Position numbers and translations under genes: made by a program
Notes under the pieces: model-generated
What the model was told of the DNA's origin: nothing
Seen by the model: the letters and a program-made list of their open reading frames with translations, nothing else
Databases searched by the model: none
Shown: one piece after another, positions 7,398 through 15,764 of the stretch
Position numbering within the stretch: the stretch's first letter is position 1
How the letters are laid out: each line of letters starts with the position of its first letter
Assembly: GCA_963800975.1 (NCBI GenBank)
Contig: CAWDDB010000013.1
Location: forward strand, 248,001 to 312,000
Direction of reading: 5' to 3'
Length of the DNA stretch: 64,000 nt
From: JALYGY01 sp963800975
GTDB lineage: Bacteria > Actinomycetota > Rubrobacteria > Rubrobacterales > Rubrobacteraceae

Positions 7398-7680
7398 CGC
7401 CGAGGTAGCAGCCCGGCGGCTGTTGCGGGCCATGAGCGAGCACCAGGCGCCCGGCTACGAGGGTGCCACGGTGACGCCGGGAGAAGAGGAGGCCACGGAT
7501 GCCGGGCTGAGGCCAGGATCCCACCTCTACCGCGCGGCAGTGTGGTGGCTGTTGGACAACGACGCGTTGGTCCCCGACCGGGAGGCCAACGAGAGGCTCA
7601 GGAACGCGTCAGGGGCCCAGCACCGCGACTTCGCATTCAAGCTCACCCCTCATGGCCTTGACCTGCTGCGTAGACCGTGA
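7390..7680 (+). CDS. small hypothetical protein with winged-helix-like C-terminus
   Basis: GTG 7390 starts inside the end of the previous gene (8-bp overlap), giving 96 residues. The segment LYRAAVWWLLDNDALVPD followed by FAFKLTPHGLDLLRRP resembles the recognition helix and wing of small winged-helix proteins, though without a database search this is only a resemblance. The overlap suggests that the two proteins act together. Confidence 0.55.
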   Translation: MADAEVAARRLLRAMSEHQAPGYEGATVTPGEEEATDAGLRPGSHLYRAAVWWLLDNDALVPDREANERLRNASGAQHRDFAFKLTPHGLDLLRRP

Positions 7681-7725
7681 CGGGTGGAGCCGGCGAGAGC
7701 CGCCTCCAGGAGCGCGGGACAGCGT

Positions 7726-7744
7726 TAGTAATATATGGTACTAT
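7726..7744 (+). promoter_or_regulatory. TAGTA-ATATATGG-TACTA inverted repeat with ATGGTACTAT
   Basis: AT-rich site in GC-rich surroundings, about 40 bp before a strong ribosome-binding site and the mini-ORF at 7786. It shares ATGGTACTAT with 6673-6682 and ATGGTACT with 243-250. Confidence 0.4.
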
Positions 7745-7785
7745 GTTGGTCGTGTCGTTGCACCTCGAGTAGGAGGTAAGGAACG

Positions 7786-7809
7786 ATGAAGAAGAAGGCC
7801 GACAACTAG
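7786..7809 (+). pseudogene. aborted mini-ORF behind a perfect ribosome-binding site
   Basis: AGGAGGT at 7771-7777 is followed nine bases later by ATG 7786, MKKKADN and a stop. Together with the AT-rich promoter-like site at 7726-7744 this is a complete expression signal without a gene. It is either the start of a gene deleted downstream, or a leader peptide. Confidence 0.4.
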
Positions 7810-8103
7810 CCGCAGGCCTTGGCGTTGTGGCACGACCAGGGTTCGTAGCTCGGGCTGGCGATCGCCGACTCTTGACAGGAGCGGCTTCGCCGGCCCGAAT
7901 ATTATTGCGACCGAAGGCCATCTTCGGGAGAGAAAGCGACTGTCCTCACGTCTTGTAGACCCCTCGAAGGAGAATCTCCGAGAACGAGGTCTTGTGCAGC
8001 AACCTGGGTTACTCTCCTGAAAGCTCAGGCGAAGCAACAGTGTAGAGATCGGCTATCTCGCGGGGCTTTTGCAACCCACAGTAGGCTCCAGCAGCGTATC
8101 GCG
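7810..8103. other. gene-free stretch before the second tRNA fragment
   Basis: Nothing convincing on either strand. The antisense frame through 7741-8037 has no start context or family similarity. Confidence 0.35.
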
Positions 8104-8150
8104 CCTCCTTTGCACGGCGGAGGTCAGGGGTTCGAATCCCCTCGGCTCCA
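8104..8150 (+). other. tRNA-Ala(TGC) 3'-half fragment, copy 2
   Basis: From C8108 onward it is identical to copy 1 for 46 bp, including loop TTTGCAC, the T arm and CGGCTCCA. Upstream of 8108 the sequences differ, and the anticodon stem is already broken here (CCTCC against GGCGG). The point of divergence inside the anticodon stem is what a site-specific recombination junction would leave. Confidence 0.8.
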
Positions 8151-8153
8151 CTT

Positions 8154-8589
8154 CGAAAACATGTTGGTTTGCGGGCAGCAACACCGTCCGAAGTGCCTGG
8201 CGTCCGGCGCGGTCGGGCTTGTCTCTGCGGGCCTATTCGTTGTTTGGCCATGACCCTGGTCCGGAATGGTGGAGCGGTTGACCGTATTTCGGGTACGGGA
8301 CTGGGCACCTCTGATCCGCATCTCCATCCTACGCCGAGTCGAGCTGGAATCCCATTCGCCCAACTTCCTGGAGATGGTGGACCAATGCGATAGAAACCCG
8401 ACGTCGTTACCTAACAGGTTCGCCGCGTGAGCTTGCGGCGGGTCCCACCGCTATGTACGCTACCAATACTACAAGTAGATAGTCGAGCAAAGGTCGATGG
8501 CCTCACCGTGCGTCGGGGCCCATGAGGGCGCGGCCAGGCCCTCGGGACGCCCGCGACAGCGAAGCGAAGCATAGTTGGAGGAAGTGCTC
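8154..8589. other. gene-free stretch upstream of the metalloprotease
   Basis: No credible ORF. It contains a CGCCGC...GCGGCG hairpin near 8422-8442 without a T-run. The promoter of the gene at 8590 is expected here, but I see no clear consensus. Confidence 0.35.
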
Positions 8590-10725
8590 ATGACCGAAAG
8601 ACCCGGATGGGCGAGAAGGATGCGCCGTTACCTGTTCGTGCTGTTGGCCGTCGCCCTGGCGTTCTGTCTATCGTCTGCGGCGTCCTTTGGTCAGGACAGC
8701 GGCCGCCCCGAAAACCTCGAGCCAGGCGAGCGTGCCGATCTCGACGAGCGGGTGCCCGTGAACTTCGTGTTCGTGGGTTACGACCCCGACGACGTAGCCA
8801 CCCCAAGGTTCCTCTCCGGACTGCCTAGTAGGTACAAGCCGGTCGTGCGTTCCAGGTTGACCTACACCGAGAGCGTCGAAAAATCCTTGCTCGGCCTCAA
8901 CTATACCTACGATTACAAGACCCTCTACACCAACGACCAGTACGAGTCGAGGTTGTTCGGTTACCTTTCTCGTATAGCGAAGCCCGCGCCGTTGACCGAA
9001 TACCAACTCCTGTACAACGGCGACGATGAAAGATTCTGCGACCCGCCGGACGAGGACCCTGAGGACCCCGTCCCGTGCCAGGAGACCGGGGTGCGCAACG
9101 TACGGAACAATCACTTCATAGACGCGCCTTCCGTCGAGCGATGGTTGGTCGAAAACGCCCCCGCCGGCGTCGACACCCGGCGCAACACGGTGTTCTTCAT
9201 AAACTGGTGGGGCGACGGTACGCAGCCGAGGCCGGGCTTCAAACACCACGTCTACACCAAGACCAACGAGCCAGACCCGGACACGCGTTTCGACTTCGGA
9301 AAGCAGCTCGACACCCGTAAGCTCATCGGCTGGGGGGGCACCACCGCCGAGGACGAAGAGAGCGGCCTCGGCTCCACCAAGCGAGTTTGGTTCCACGACC
9401 TGTCGGCCGGCCCCGATTCGTTCACCGACAACTGGAACGTGGACGATCCCGACCTCACGGGCGACGGCATCAGAGACTACCGCCTGCCGCCTGTCTGGGA
9501 GTACTTCGCACCGGGCGGCTACCGAGACGAGTCGAGGTTGACCGACGATCTCTCCAAGGTCTCGCGCTACGTCGCGATCGACCTTCTCTTCACCAGCTCG
9601 CCGCTCTACCCGCCCGAGTTCACACCACGTTTGCTGCCGAACAGGATAGACCTGGACGTCAATACCGTGGAGGGCATCTCTGGAGTGAGCGCCTCCAGCC
9701 GCTACCAGACCCCCAGTCTGGTGTTGGACGAGGTCGAGGAGCTACACCGCCTACCGTACTCGATCGACCAGGAGGACCTGGCCTACTCAGGCAAGGCCAG
9801 GGAGTGCTACCTGGAGTACGTCGCCTACACCTACCCTGAGGGAGAAACTGGGGAGGTTTGCTACGGATGGTATCGGAACTATTCGCCGGAGGCCAACCTG
9901 TTCTTGTTCGGGGCTGTGAACCTGGAGAACCTGCTCGACCGTGACGGACGCCGCACCTACGAGGCGGCGTTGCTCAACTGGTCGGTCAGAGACGGGAAGG
10001 ACTTCGAGACCTCGCCGCCCGTACTCGGCTTCGCCGATGAGAACTACCGCGACGGCACCCAGAGCTTCGTCATCAGCTTCGTATCGCCGTCCATCGCCGA
10101 GGCGGGGTACGGGCTCTCGACGACCGAGATCCACGAGTACGGCCACCACCTGAACTTGAGCCACCCGTTCGACGGCTTCGACTACGAGACGGGGACGGAG
10201 TTCGGTTGGGATGGGAGATTCTACTTCACCGGCGTGGGCAACGAAGTCAACTCGATCATGAGCTACGTTGACCTGAATTGGGACTTCTCCCAGTTCGACA
10301 GGGACAACACCGACCGCTTCCAGGCCGCGGCCTACATCAACAACGCGAACGCCCTGGCTGAGGAGATACTGGCCAGCGACGGGGCGGCGCGTGCCGCAGA
10401 CGAGCTCGCAGAGGCCGACACAGCCTACGGCAGGGCGAAGGCGGCGTTAGTTGAGCACGACTACCGCGCTACCTTCTACAACGCCAAGCATGCGTACGAG
10501 GCGGCGCTAAGCGGTGCGCGCGAGGCCGGGGTAACGGTCGAGCCGAGCGACGACGGTCGGACCGCCGATCTCGCTTCCCGCGGGTCCAGCCGCATACCGG
10601 GCGAGTACATCGACAAGCCCGACGTCGGCGACCAGGTCGAACCCTCGGACGAGCCCAGCATACAGAGCCTGAGCCCGCCGGAACCTGAGGCGTACACGCC
10701 GCTCGCGCACCGCCTACGGCGCTGA
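8590..10725 (+). CDS. secreted zinc metalloprotease-like protein (HExxHxxxxxH)
   Basis: The 711-residue product has a signal peptide (hydrophobic segment YLFVLLAVALAFCLSSAASF, residues about 13-32). Near residue 515 it carries STTEIHEYGHHLNLSHPFDG: His515 and His519 with Glu516, and a third His at 525, the HExxHxxxxxH zinc site of metzincin-like peptidases. A Met-turn candidate (NSIMSYVD) follows about 40 residues later. The N-terminal 480 residues have no domain I recognise, and the last 120 are helical then low-complexity. GGAGGAAG at 8577-8584 fixes ATG 8590. It stands alone within the island. The substrate is unknown. Confidence 0.75.
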   Translation: MTERPGWARRMRRYLFVLLAVALAFCLSSAASFGQDSGRPENLEPGERADLDERVPVNFVFVGYDPDDVATPRFLSGLPSRYKPVVRSRLTYTESVEKSLLGLNYTYDYKTLYTNDQYESRLFGYLSRIAKPAPLTEYQLLYNGDDERFCDPPDEDPEDPVPCQETGVRNVRNNHFIDAPSVERWLVENAPAGVDTRRNTVFFINWWGDGTQPRPGFKHHVYTKTNEPDPDTRFDFGKQLDTRKLIGWGGTTAEDEESGLGSTKRVWFHDLSAGPDSFTDNWNVDDPDLTGDGIRDYRLPPVWEYFAPGGYRDESRLTDDLSKVSRYVAIDLLFTSSPLYPPEFTPRLLPNRIDLDVNTVEGISGVSASSRYQTPSLVLDEVEELHRLPYSIDQEDLAYSGKARECYLEYVAYTYPEGETGEVCYGWYRNYSPEANLFLFGAVNLENLLDRDGRRTYEAALLNWSVRDGKDFETSPPVLGFADENYRDGTQSFVISFVSPSIAEAGYGLSTTEIHEYGHHLNLSHPFDGFDYETGTEFGWDGRFYFTGVGNEVNSIMSYVDLNWDFSQFDRDNTDRFQAAAYINNANALAEEILASDGAARAADELAEADTAYGRAKAALVEHDYRATFYNAKHAYEAALSGAREAGVTVEPSDDGRTADLASRGSSRIPGEYIDKPDVGDQVEPSDEPSIQSLSPPEPEAYTPLAHRLRR

Positions 10726-11129
10726 TCGCTCGTGGCCTGAGGAGGGGGCCACGTCCTTGCCGACCAGCAGCGTGGCGGAGGTCGTGGAAGCGGATCGGCG
10801 CCGCCCCAGCGCGCTTGAGGACGGGCTCGAGGTAGCGGTTGCGCCGGTTGGATGGGTTGAGGTTCGTACCCGTGTTCGTAGCGAAGTGCTGCCGTGCCGA
10901 TAATCCGCCGGGCGGGCCTATCACGGCCGGTCGAGGGTAGATACTCGGACTTGCTGCGCGGTTCCTGGGATCTTTGGGAGCCGAACGGCAGCTTCGAGAT
11001 CTCTAGGGGTAACCTGCCCGCCGCCTTGCCCGCGCTGGCGGCCATTTATCCACCGGCTCATAATGCTTGTGCCCACCCTCAGATAGCGGCCAGCCCGGCT
11101 CCTGCCCGCCGGGGGTGGCAAGGGGGCGC
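10726..11129. other. intergenic region holding an integrase remnant
   Basis: Apart from the recombinase fragment (separate entry) I see no gene. The right part, 10926-11129, should contain the promoter of the lipoprotein gene at 11130. Confidence 0.4.
10737..10925 (-). pseudogene. tyrosine recombinase (phage integrase) remnant
   Basis: On the minus strand the frame reads FATNTGTNLNPSNRRNRYLE, then PVLKRAGAAPIRFHDLRHAA. This is the catalytic-domain motif of tyrosine recombinases, with HDLRH carrying the conserved HxxR pair. After LRHA the continuation TLLVGKDVAP is found in another frame, so a frameshift is present, and the catalytic Tyr region is missing. The N-terminal domains are absent too. 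It is the only recombinase trace inside the segment bounded by tRNA fragments. Confidence 0.7.
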
Positions 11130-11981
11130 ATGAAGGAGTTCCTGGGTCTGGTCATCGTGGCGGCCCTGGCGGCGGGCATGGCGGCCTGCTCCGTCGCCGA
11201 CGAAGGGAGCTCGCGCCGATCCGACGGTGACGTCCGGCAAGCCACGGCGCCGCGGCAAACCACGCTCGCAAAAGCGCACGCGGGTGGTTCCTCTACTCAG
11301 GAGGGGCCAGCCGCCGGCCAGCAAAGTAGGGGCTTGGCCGATGCCCCCGCCACCTGGGAGTACGTGGCCCTCGGCGACTCGTTGGCGGCCGGCGTGGGCG
11401 CCCGCAAGGGCTACGTGGAGCGCTACGCGGCCCGCATCGGGTCAGACACGGGCGCCCGGGTCGAGGTCCTCAACCTCGGCGTGAGCGGCCAGACGAGCTC
11501 CGAGCTGCTTCACGTTCTTCGCACCGACGGGTCGACGCGCCGGGCCATCGGCGCGGCGGAGGTCGTTACCTTCAACATCGGCCTGAACGACCTAGGGCGC
11601 GCGGGAGAGGCGTACGAGGGCGGGGTTTGCGGCGGGGACGACGGCCAGGATTGCCTGCGCGCCGCCGTGGAGGAGCTGGAGGAGAACTGGGACGCCATAG
11701 TGGCCGAGATCCTGGGCCTGCGATCCACCGAGGACGCCGTCATCCGGACGGCGGGGATCGGCTACACCCCGCGCGTCGGCGACGTCTTCGAGCCGTACGT
11801 GGCCGAGGCGAACCGCCACGTCGCCGCGACCTCTGCCGCCCGCGGCGTGCCGTACGCCCAACCGACGCTAGGGGAGGGACGCATAAGTTCGGATGGGGTC
11901 CACCCCAACGACGCCGGTTACGAAGCCATCGCCGACGGGCTGCGAGGGCTGCGGTACGATCCGCTATTCCCTCCCCGATAG
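11130..11981 (+). CDS. SGNH/GDSL-family hydrolase lipoprotein
   Basis: The 283-residue product has a short N-terminal signal ending in MAAC, a plausible lipobox. Block I is ALGDSLAAGVG (nucleophile Ser), block II is NLGVSGQTSSEL (Gly), block III is FNIGLNDLG (Asn), and block V is SDGVHPNDAGYEAIA (Asp and His of the catalytic triad). All SGNH residues are present, so an active esterase or lipase on the outer face of the membrane is likely. The linker after the lipobox (residues about 22-75) is low-complexity. ATG 11130 follows AAGGGGGC. The natural substrate cannot be read from sequence. Confidence 0.88.
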   Translation: MKEFLGLVIVAALAAGMAACSVADEGSSRRSDGDVRQATAPRQTTLAKAHAGGSSTQEGPAAGQQSRGLADAPATWEYVALGDSLAAGVGARKGYVERYAARIGSDTGARVEVLNLGVSGQTSSELLHVLRTDGSTRRAIGAAEVVTFNIGLNDLGRAGEAYEGGVCGGDDGQDCLRAAVEELEENWDAIVAEILGLRSTEDAVIRTAGIGYTPRVGDVFEPYVAEANRHVAATSAARGVPYAQPTLGEGRISSDGVHPNDAGYEAIADGLRGLRYDPLFPPR

Positions 11982-12182
11982 CCCTTTTAGCCGCCGCACC
12001 GCGTTAGACGTATTTGAGGAAGCCTGAAGCTTGATCTCGGGTGCCCGAACCCTACCCGCTCCGGCATCGCCGAGCCGTGCGTGGGCCGCAGGGCGTACAA
12101 TCTGAAGGCGAAGAGCACAGACGGCAGACTACCGGTGGCGGTGGGCGGTATGGGCGACCTCGAGGATGCGGGATGACCTGAG

Positions 12183-12707
12183 ATGATCTGGGTCGTGTGG
12201 TTCTTGCTCGCGCTGGAAATCCTGGTGATAGCCCTCGGTCTGAGGATCATGTGGATGATGTTATGGGAAGCCTCCCGAGCCCCCGCCGACCCATCGTCTG
12301 CGCTGGAGCACCCGTCCGAGCAGTCGCAAGCAAAGTCGCGTGGGTATCCGCCGAAATCCAAAGGCGAAGACTACCCCGTTCTGTTCGCCCTCGAGGAAGT
12401 CGACGAGCGGGGCTACGTGAGCACCAGGAAGCTGCGCATGGGCTGCGAGGCGGCCGTCTGCCGGACCGCTTTCGGGGCAAGGATCGTCGCGGGGAGAGGG
12501 TCTCTGAACCAGCCGCAGTACGCCTGGGACTACGCCGGCGTTCGGTTGGCGGAGGAGGCGCTCGTCCACGCCGAGTTCAAAACTCACTCGAGCACCGGTA
12601 TCGTCGGGGTGGAGGATTTCGGACGTGGTCGCTACCGGGCTGCAGAACCCCAGAACTACGTGCGCAGGTGGAGGTACACTCCCGAGGGGCAAATGGAGGG
12701 TTTCTGA
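12183..12707 (+). CDS. membrane-anchored hypothetical protein, 174 residues
   Basis: One N-terminal membrane helix (WVVWFLLALEILVIALGLRI) is followed by a polar linker and a soluble domain with several Tyr/Arg-rich strands ending YVRRWRYTPEGQMEGF. No family is recognised. The start ATG 12183 is the only one that keeps the helix at the N-terminus. It lies between the lipoprotein gene and the Rieske gene on the same strand but with gaps of about 150-200 bp, so co-transcription is uncertain. Confidence 0.6.
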   Translation: MIWVVWFLLALEILVIALGLRIMWMMLWEASRAPADPSSALEHPSEQSQAKSRGYPPKSKGEDYPVLFALEEVDERGYVSTRKLRMGCEAAVCRTAFGARIVAGRGSLNQPQYAWDYAGVRLAEEALVHAEFKTHSSTGIVGVEDFGRGRYRAAEPQNYVRRWRYTPEGQMEGF

Positions 12708-12859
12708 GGCATCTATCGCCCCTTCCTTCTGCGGGACGATGCCCGGCCCCGCGTACGTACACTTCCGAAGTCCGCGTTTCGGCACGGCGCAGAAACGATC
12801 TGGACTCCGCAAGGCTCGTGCCCGAAAATGGCAACAAAGGCGAAAAAGGGGTTGCAGCG

Positions 12860-14602
12860 TTGGAGACACGGTCGGACAATTTCGTGCGGGCCGCTCGGCT
12901 AGAAGAAGTGCGCGCCGCGGGCCGCCTCTCGGTCAGGGTCGGCGGTCGGTCGCTCGCGCTGTTCCTCCACGACGGCGGGGTGTACGCCGTGGACAATCGC
13001 TGCCCGCACATGGGGTTCCCTTTGCATAAGGGGACCGTCAGGGACGGCATCTTGACCTGCCACTGGCACCACGCCCGCTTCGACCTCGAGAGCGGCGGCA
13101 CGTTCGACCAGTTCGCCGACGACGCGGGCGTGTTCCCGGTGGAGATCAGGGACGGTGAGGTATGGGTGAACCTCGCTCCAAAGGGGGATCCGGAGTCTCA
13201 CCAACGTCAACGCCTCCGGGATGGGCTGGAGCGCAACATCTCTCTGGTCCTGGCCAAGTCGGCGATCGGGTTGCTTGGCGGCGGTGAGGATCCTGCCGAG
13301 CCGTTCCGCGCCGGGCTGGACTTCGGCGCGCGCTACCGGCGAGGGGGGTGGGGGCAGGGTCTGACGATGCACGCCTGCATGATGAATCTTCTGCCCCACC
13401 TCTCGCCCGAGGACCGCCCTCGTGCCCTTTACCACGGCCTCTCGGCGGTAGCGCGCGACTCCGCCGGGGAGCCGCCGCGGTTCGTCGTCCGCCCGCTCCC
13501 GAACGGGACGGCCGACATCCCGACGCTCAAGGGTTGGTTCCGACGCTTCGTCGAGGTACGCGACTCAGAAGGAGCCGAGCGTTGCATCGTCACCGCGGTG
13601 CGCGCGGGGGCCGATCACGCCCAGATGGCCGGCATGCTCTTTGCCGCGGCCACGGACCATCGCTACCTCGACGTCGGGCACGTCCTCGACTTCACCAACA
13701 AGGCCTTTGAGGCGCTCGACGTCGCCGGGTGGTCGTACGCCGAGCCGGTCCTGGCCAGCCTGGCCGGGGGGTACGCTGGCGCAACCCGCATGGAGGAGTC
13801 CAACTCATGGCGCAACCCCGTGGATCTGGTGGAGATCCTCGAAGGCGCCTTCGAGCGGGTACCCGAGTCGCTGGAGGATGGCCAGAGCCGACGCGGAGGT
13901 TGGACGGGCCCGGAGGTGCTCGCTTCCGTGCTCCTGGGCGAAGACGCGCAAGCGATCGCGGACGCGCTGCTCGAGGCGCTGCGGGAAGGCGCCACGGAGG
14001 AAGAGGTGGCCGGGGCGGTGGCGTACGCGGCGGCGCTGCGTATCGCCCGCTTTCCCACGACCAACGAGTTCGGGGACTGGGACACCGCGCTGCACACCTT
14101 CACCTTCGCCAACGCCGTGCAACGTGGGCTGCGGCGGACGCCATCGCGGGAGCTGCTGCGGGGCGTCTTCGACGCGGCGATGAGCGTCCACCTCGACCGG
14201 TTCCTCAACGTCCCTCCCGTGCGCCTGCCAGAGCCCAACGGTCGAGAGGAGGAGCCGGAAGAGCTGCTGGCCGGCCTCCCGGCAATGCTCGACGAACGGC
14301 AGCGCGTGGACGCCGCGGGGAACCTGGTGGCCCGCTACCTCTACGGGGGCGGGGACACCGAACGGCTACTCGCCGTGATGGGGACGATGCTCCTCAGGGA
14401 AGACCGCAACTTCCACACCATACAGGCCGTCGAAGCCGGGCTCTCTCAACACGCCCTCTTGCGCGGCACCGCGGCCGGAACGCGTGTGCTCATCGCGGTG
14501 GCGCGCTACCTGGCCGCGCACTCTCCGACCATGCGCTCGCAGGGACAGACTTACGACATCGCCCGCCGCCTCTCCCGCGGCGAGATCCTCTACGAAGGAT
14601 GA
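12860..14602 (+). CDS. Rieske [2Fe-2S] protein with large uncharacterised C-terminal domain
   Basis: The 580-residue product has a Rieske ferredoxin-like domain at about residues 10-105 with both cluster motifs intact: CPHMGFPLHKG and CHWHHARFDLESGG. The remaining 470 residues are helical and contain no dioxygenase iron site that I can recognise; words such as HACMMNLLPHLSPEDRPRAL recur in the style of a helical-repeat or oxygenase-like fold. TTG 12860 is chosen because AAGGGG precedes it by eight bases and the domain starts soon after; the frame is open much further upstream but reads as non-protein. The gene is translationally coupled (ATGA) to rnhA downstream. Confidence 0.75.
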   Translation: METRSDNFVRAARLEEVRAAGRLSVRVGGRSLALFLHDGGVYAVDNRCPHMGFPLHKGTVRDGILTCHWHHARFDLESGGTFDQFADDAGVFPVEIRDGEVWVNLAPKGDPESHQRQRLRDGLERNISLVLAKSAIGLLGGGEDPAEPFRAGLDFGARYRRGGWGQGLTMHACMMNLLPHLSPEDRPRALYHGLSAVARDSAGEPPRFVVRPLPNGTADIPTLKGWFRRFVEVRDSEGAERCIVTAVRAGADHAQMAGMLFAAATDHRYLDVGHVLDFTNKAFEALDVAGWSYAEPVLASLAGGYAGATRMEESNSWRNPVDLVEILEGAFERVPESLEDGQSRRGGWTGPEVLASVLLGEDAQAIADALLEALREGATEEEVAGAVAYAAALRIARFPTTNEFGDWDTALHTFTFANAVQRGLRRTPSRELLRGVFDAAMSVHLDRFLNVPPVRLPEPNGREEEPEELLAGLPAMLDERQRVDAAGNLVARYLYGGGDTERLLAVMGTMLLREDRNFHTIQAVEAGLSQHALLRGTAAGTRVLIAVARYLAAHSPTMRSQGQTYDIARRLSRGEILYEG

Positions 14603-15147
14603 GCGGATGCGGAGAGATGGTACACCGAGGGTCGGCGCCTTTGCCTGAGCCAGAGGCCCACGCCTACACCGACGGGGCGTCCACCGGCTCCCGTGGTCCC
14701 GGAGGCTACGGGGCCGTTATCTCGTGGAACGGCAAGACCGAGGAGGTCAGCGGCGGCGAGCAGGACACCACCAACCTCAGGATGGAGCTGACCGCCGCGT
14801 GCGTCGCCCTCGAGACGATTGACGAGGGGCACGTCGTGACCGTCTACTCCGACTCCTCCTACCTCGTCAACTGCATGAGGAGGGGCTGGCACAAGAAGTG
14901 GCGAGTGAACGGATGGCTCAACCACCGCAAAGCGCCTGTGGCGAACAGGGATCTGTGGGAGAGGCTTCTGGAGGCGGCGCAGCGCCACCAGGAAGTGCGA
15001 TGGAGGAAGGTCAAGGGGCACCAGAAGTCGAGCGGTAGGCACAAGAATGGGAACGACCGGGCAGACGAGCTAGCCGTGGCCGCGAAGCAGGAGGCCCACG
15101 GTGATCGAAGAAGCGAACCGACTGACCTGCCACGTGAAGCGCGCTAA
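14599..15147 (+). CDS. rnhA: ribonuclease HI
   Basis: The 182-residue product carries the four RNase HI acidic residues: YTDGASTG (Asp), RMELTAA (Glu), VYSDSSYLVNC (Asp) and NDRADELA (Asp), plus the basic handle region RRGWHKKWRVNGW and KVKGHQ. It degrades RNA in RNA-DNA hybrids in the cytoplasm. Its ATG overlaps the stop of the Rieske gene (ATGA), an unusual partner. The first 20 residues (MSGCGEMVHRGSAPLPEPEA) precede the domain and the true start could be slightly downstream. The C-terminal tail is short and polar. Confidence 0.93.
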   Translation: MSGCGEMVHRGSAPLPEPEAHAYTDGASTGSRGPGGYGAVISWNGKTEEVSGGEQDTTNLRMELTAACVALETIDEGHVVTVYSDSSYLVNCMRRGWHKKWRVNGWLNHRKAPVANRDLWERLLEAAQRHQEVRWRKVKGHQKSSGRHKNGNDRADELAVAAKQEAHGDRRSEPTDLPREAR

Positions 15148-15154
15148 CTCGCGA

Positions 15155-15430
15155 CTAGCTCGTCCACTCGGCCAGGTTTGTCCTGATCTGCTCAGCGATC
15201 TCTAGCAAACCTTCCGCCTCCTCGGTGCCTAGCGGAGGACAGACCACGCTCGACCACCCTCCGGCATCAGCCAGCACGGGGATCCCAACGACACCGTCCA
15301 GTCTGAATGCTTCGCCCTCCAGGCATGCCTGGGCTCCGACAACCATCCCACGGCCGCTGCCGAGCGCACGCACAAGATCCAGGGCAGCGTTAGCCGTGGC
15401 GTTCGGGGCCGAGCTCACGTAGAGCCCCCA
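15155..15430 (-). pseudogene. C-terminal fragment of a malate/lactate dehydrogenase-like protein
   Basis: The minus-strand frame ending at 15155 reads ANAALDLVRALGSGRGMVVG, then ACLEGEAFRLDGVVGIPVLA, GGWSSVVCPPLGTEEAEG and LLEIAEQIRTNL. This order (helix, strand, LEGE, VGIPV, GGW/V, acidic helix) matches the C-terminus of malate/lactate dehydrogenases. The nucleotide-binding half is absent: upstream the frame turns into the complement of a tRNA fragment. I see no full gene, so it is a truncated relic. Confidence 0.5.
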
Positions 15431-15574
15431 TGACGTACCGCAACCGAATTGCAAACAGGATCGTGCGGGCCGGAACGCGGCGGACGAACTATCGCCGCCA
15501 TCCACAGAGGATACCCGGAAATATGCGGAACTGTCGGACGCACAAGGACGGACTGGAACACACCGATCGGCTTC

Positions 15575-15615
15575 TTGCACGGCGGAGGTCGTGGGATTCG
15601 AATCCCCCGGCTCCA
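15575..15615 (+). other. tRNA 3'-half fragment, copy 3 (degenerate)
   Basis: TTGCACGGCGGAGGTC is shared with copies 1 and 2, but the T arm differs (GTGGGATTCGAATCCCCC) and the acceptor part reads CGGCTCCA. There is no 5' half. It is either an older copy of the same tRNA end, or the end of a related tRNA. It lies 7.4 kb right of copy 2. Confidence 0.6.
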
Positions 15616-15676
15616 CCTCAGGAACTCCGGACCAATCGTCCGGTGCGTCCATCGGTACATTCGGGCATTAGCCGCC

Positions 15677-15742
15677 CTCTATACGACGCTTCGCATCCAG
15701 ACGAGTTTCGTGACTATTGCTTCGTTCTGTATGATCGGAGCG
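15677..15742 (+). promoter_or_regulatory. duplicated promoter block, copy 1 (MFS exporter)
   Basis: Ungapped 66-bp alignment with 17912-17977, 52 identical positions counted by hand. It contains TTCGTG, a 17-bp spacer and TATGAT, a reasonable -35/-10 pair, then GCTTCGTTCTGTATGATCGG running into the leader. It ends 22 bp before GTG 15765. Confidence 0.7.
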
Positions 15743-15764
15743 ATGACGCTGAAAGGAGGCCTGC

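Larger units (their letters stand above)
15148..15764. other. scar region: dehydrogenase fragment, tRNA fragment, duplicated promoter
   Basis: About 600 bp without an intact gene. It contains the three features listed separately and nothing else that I can support. Confidence 0.5.
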
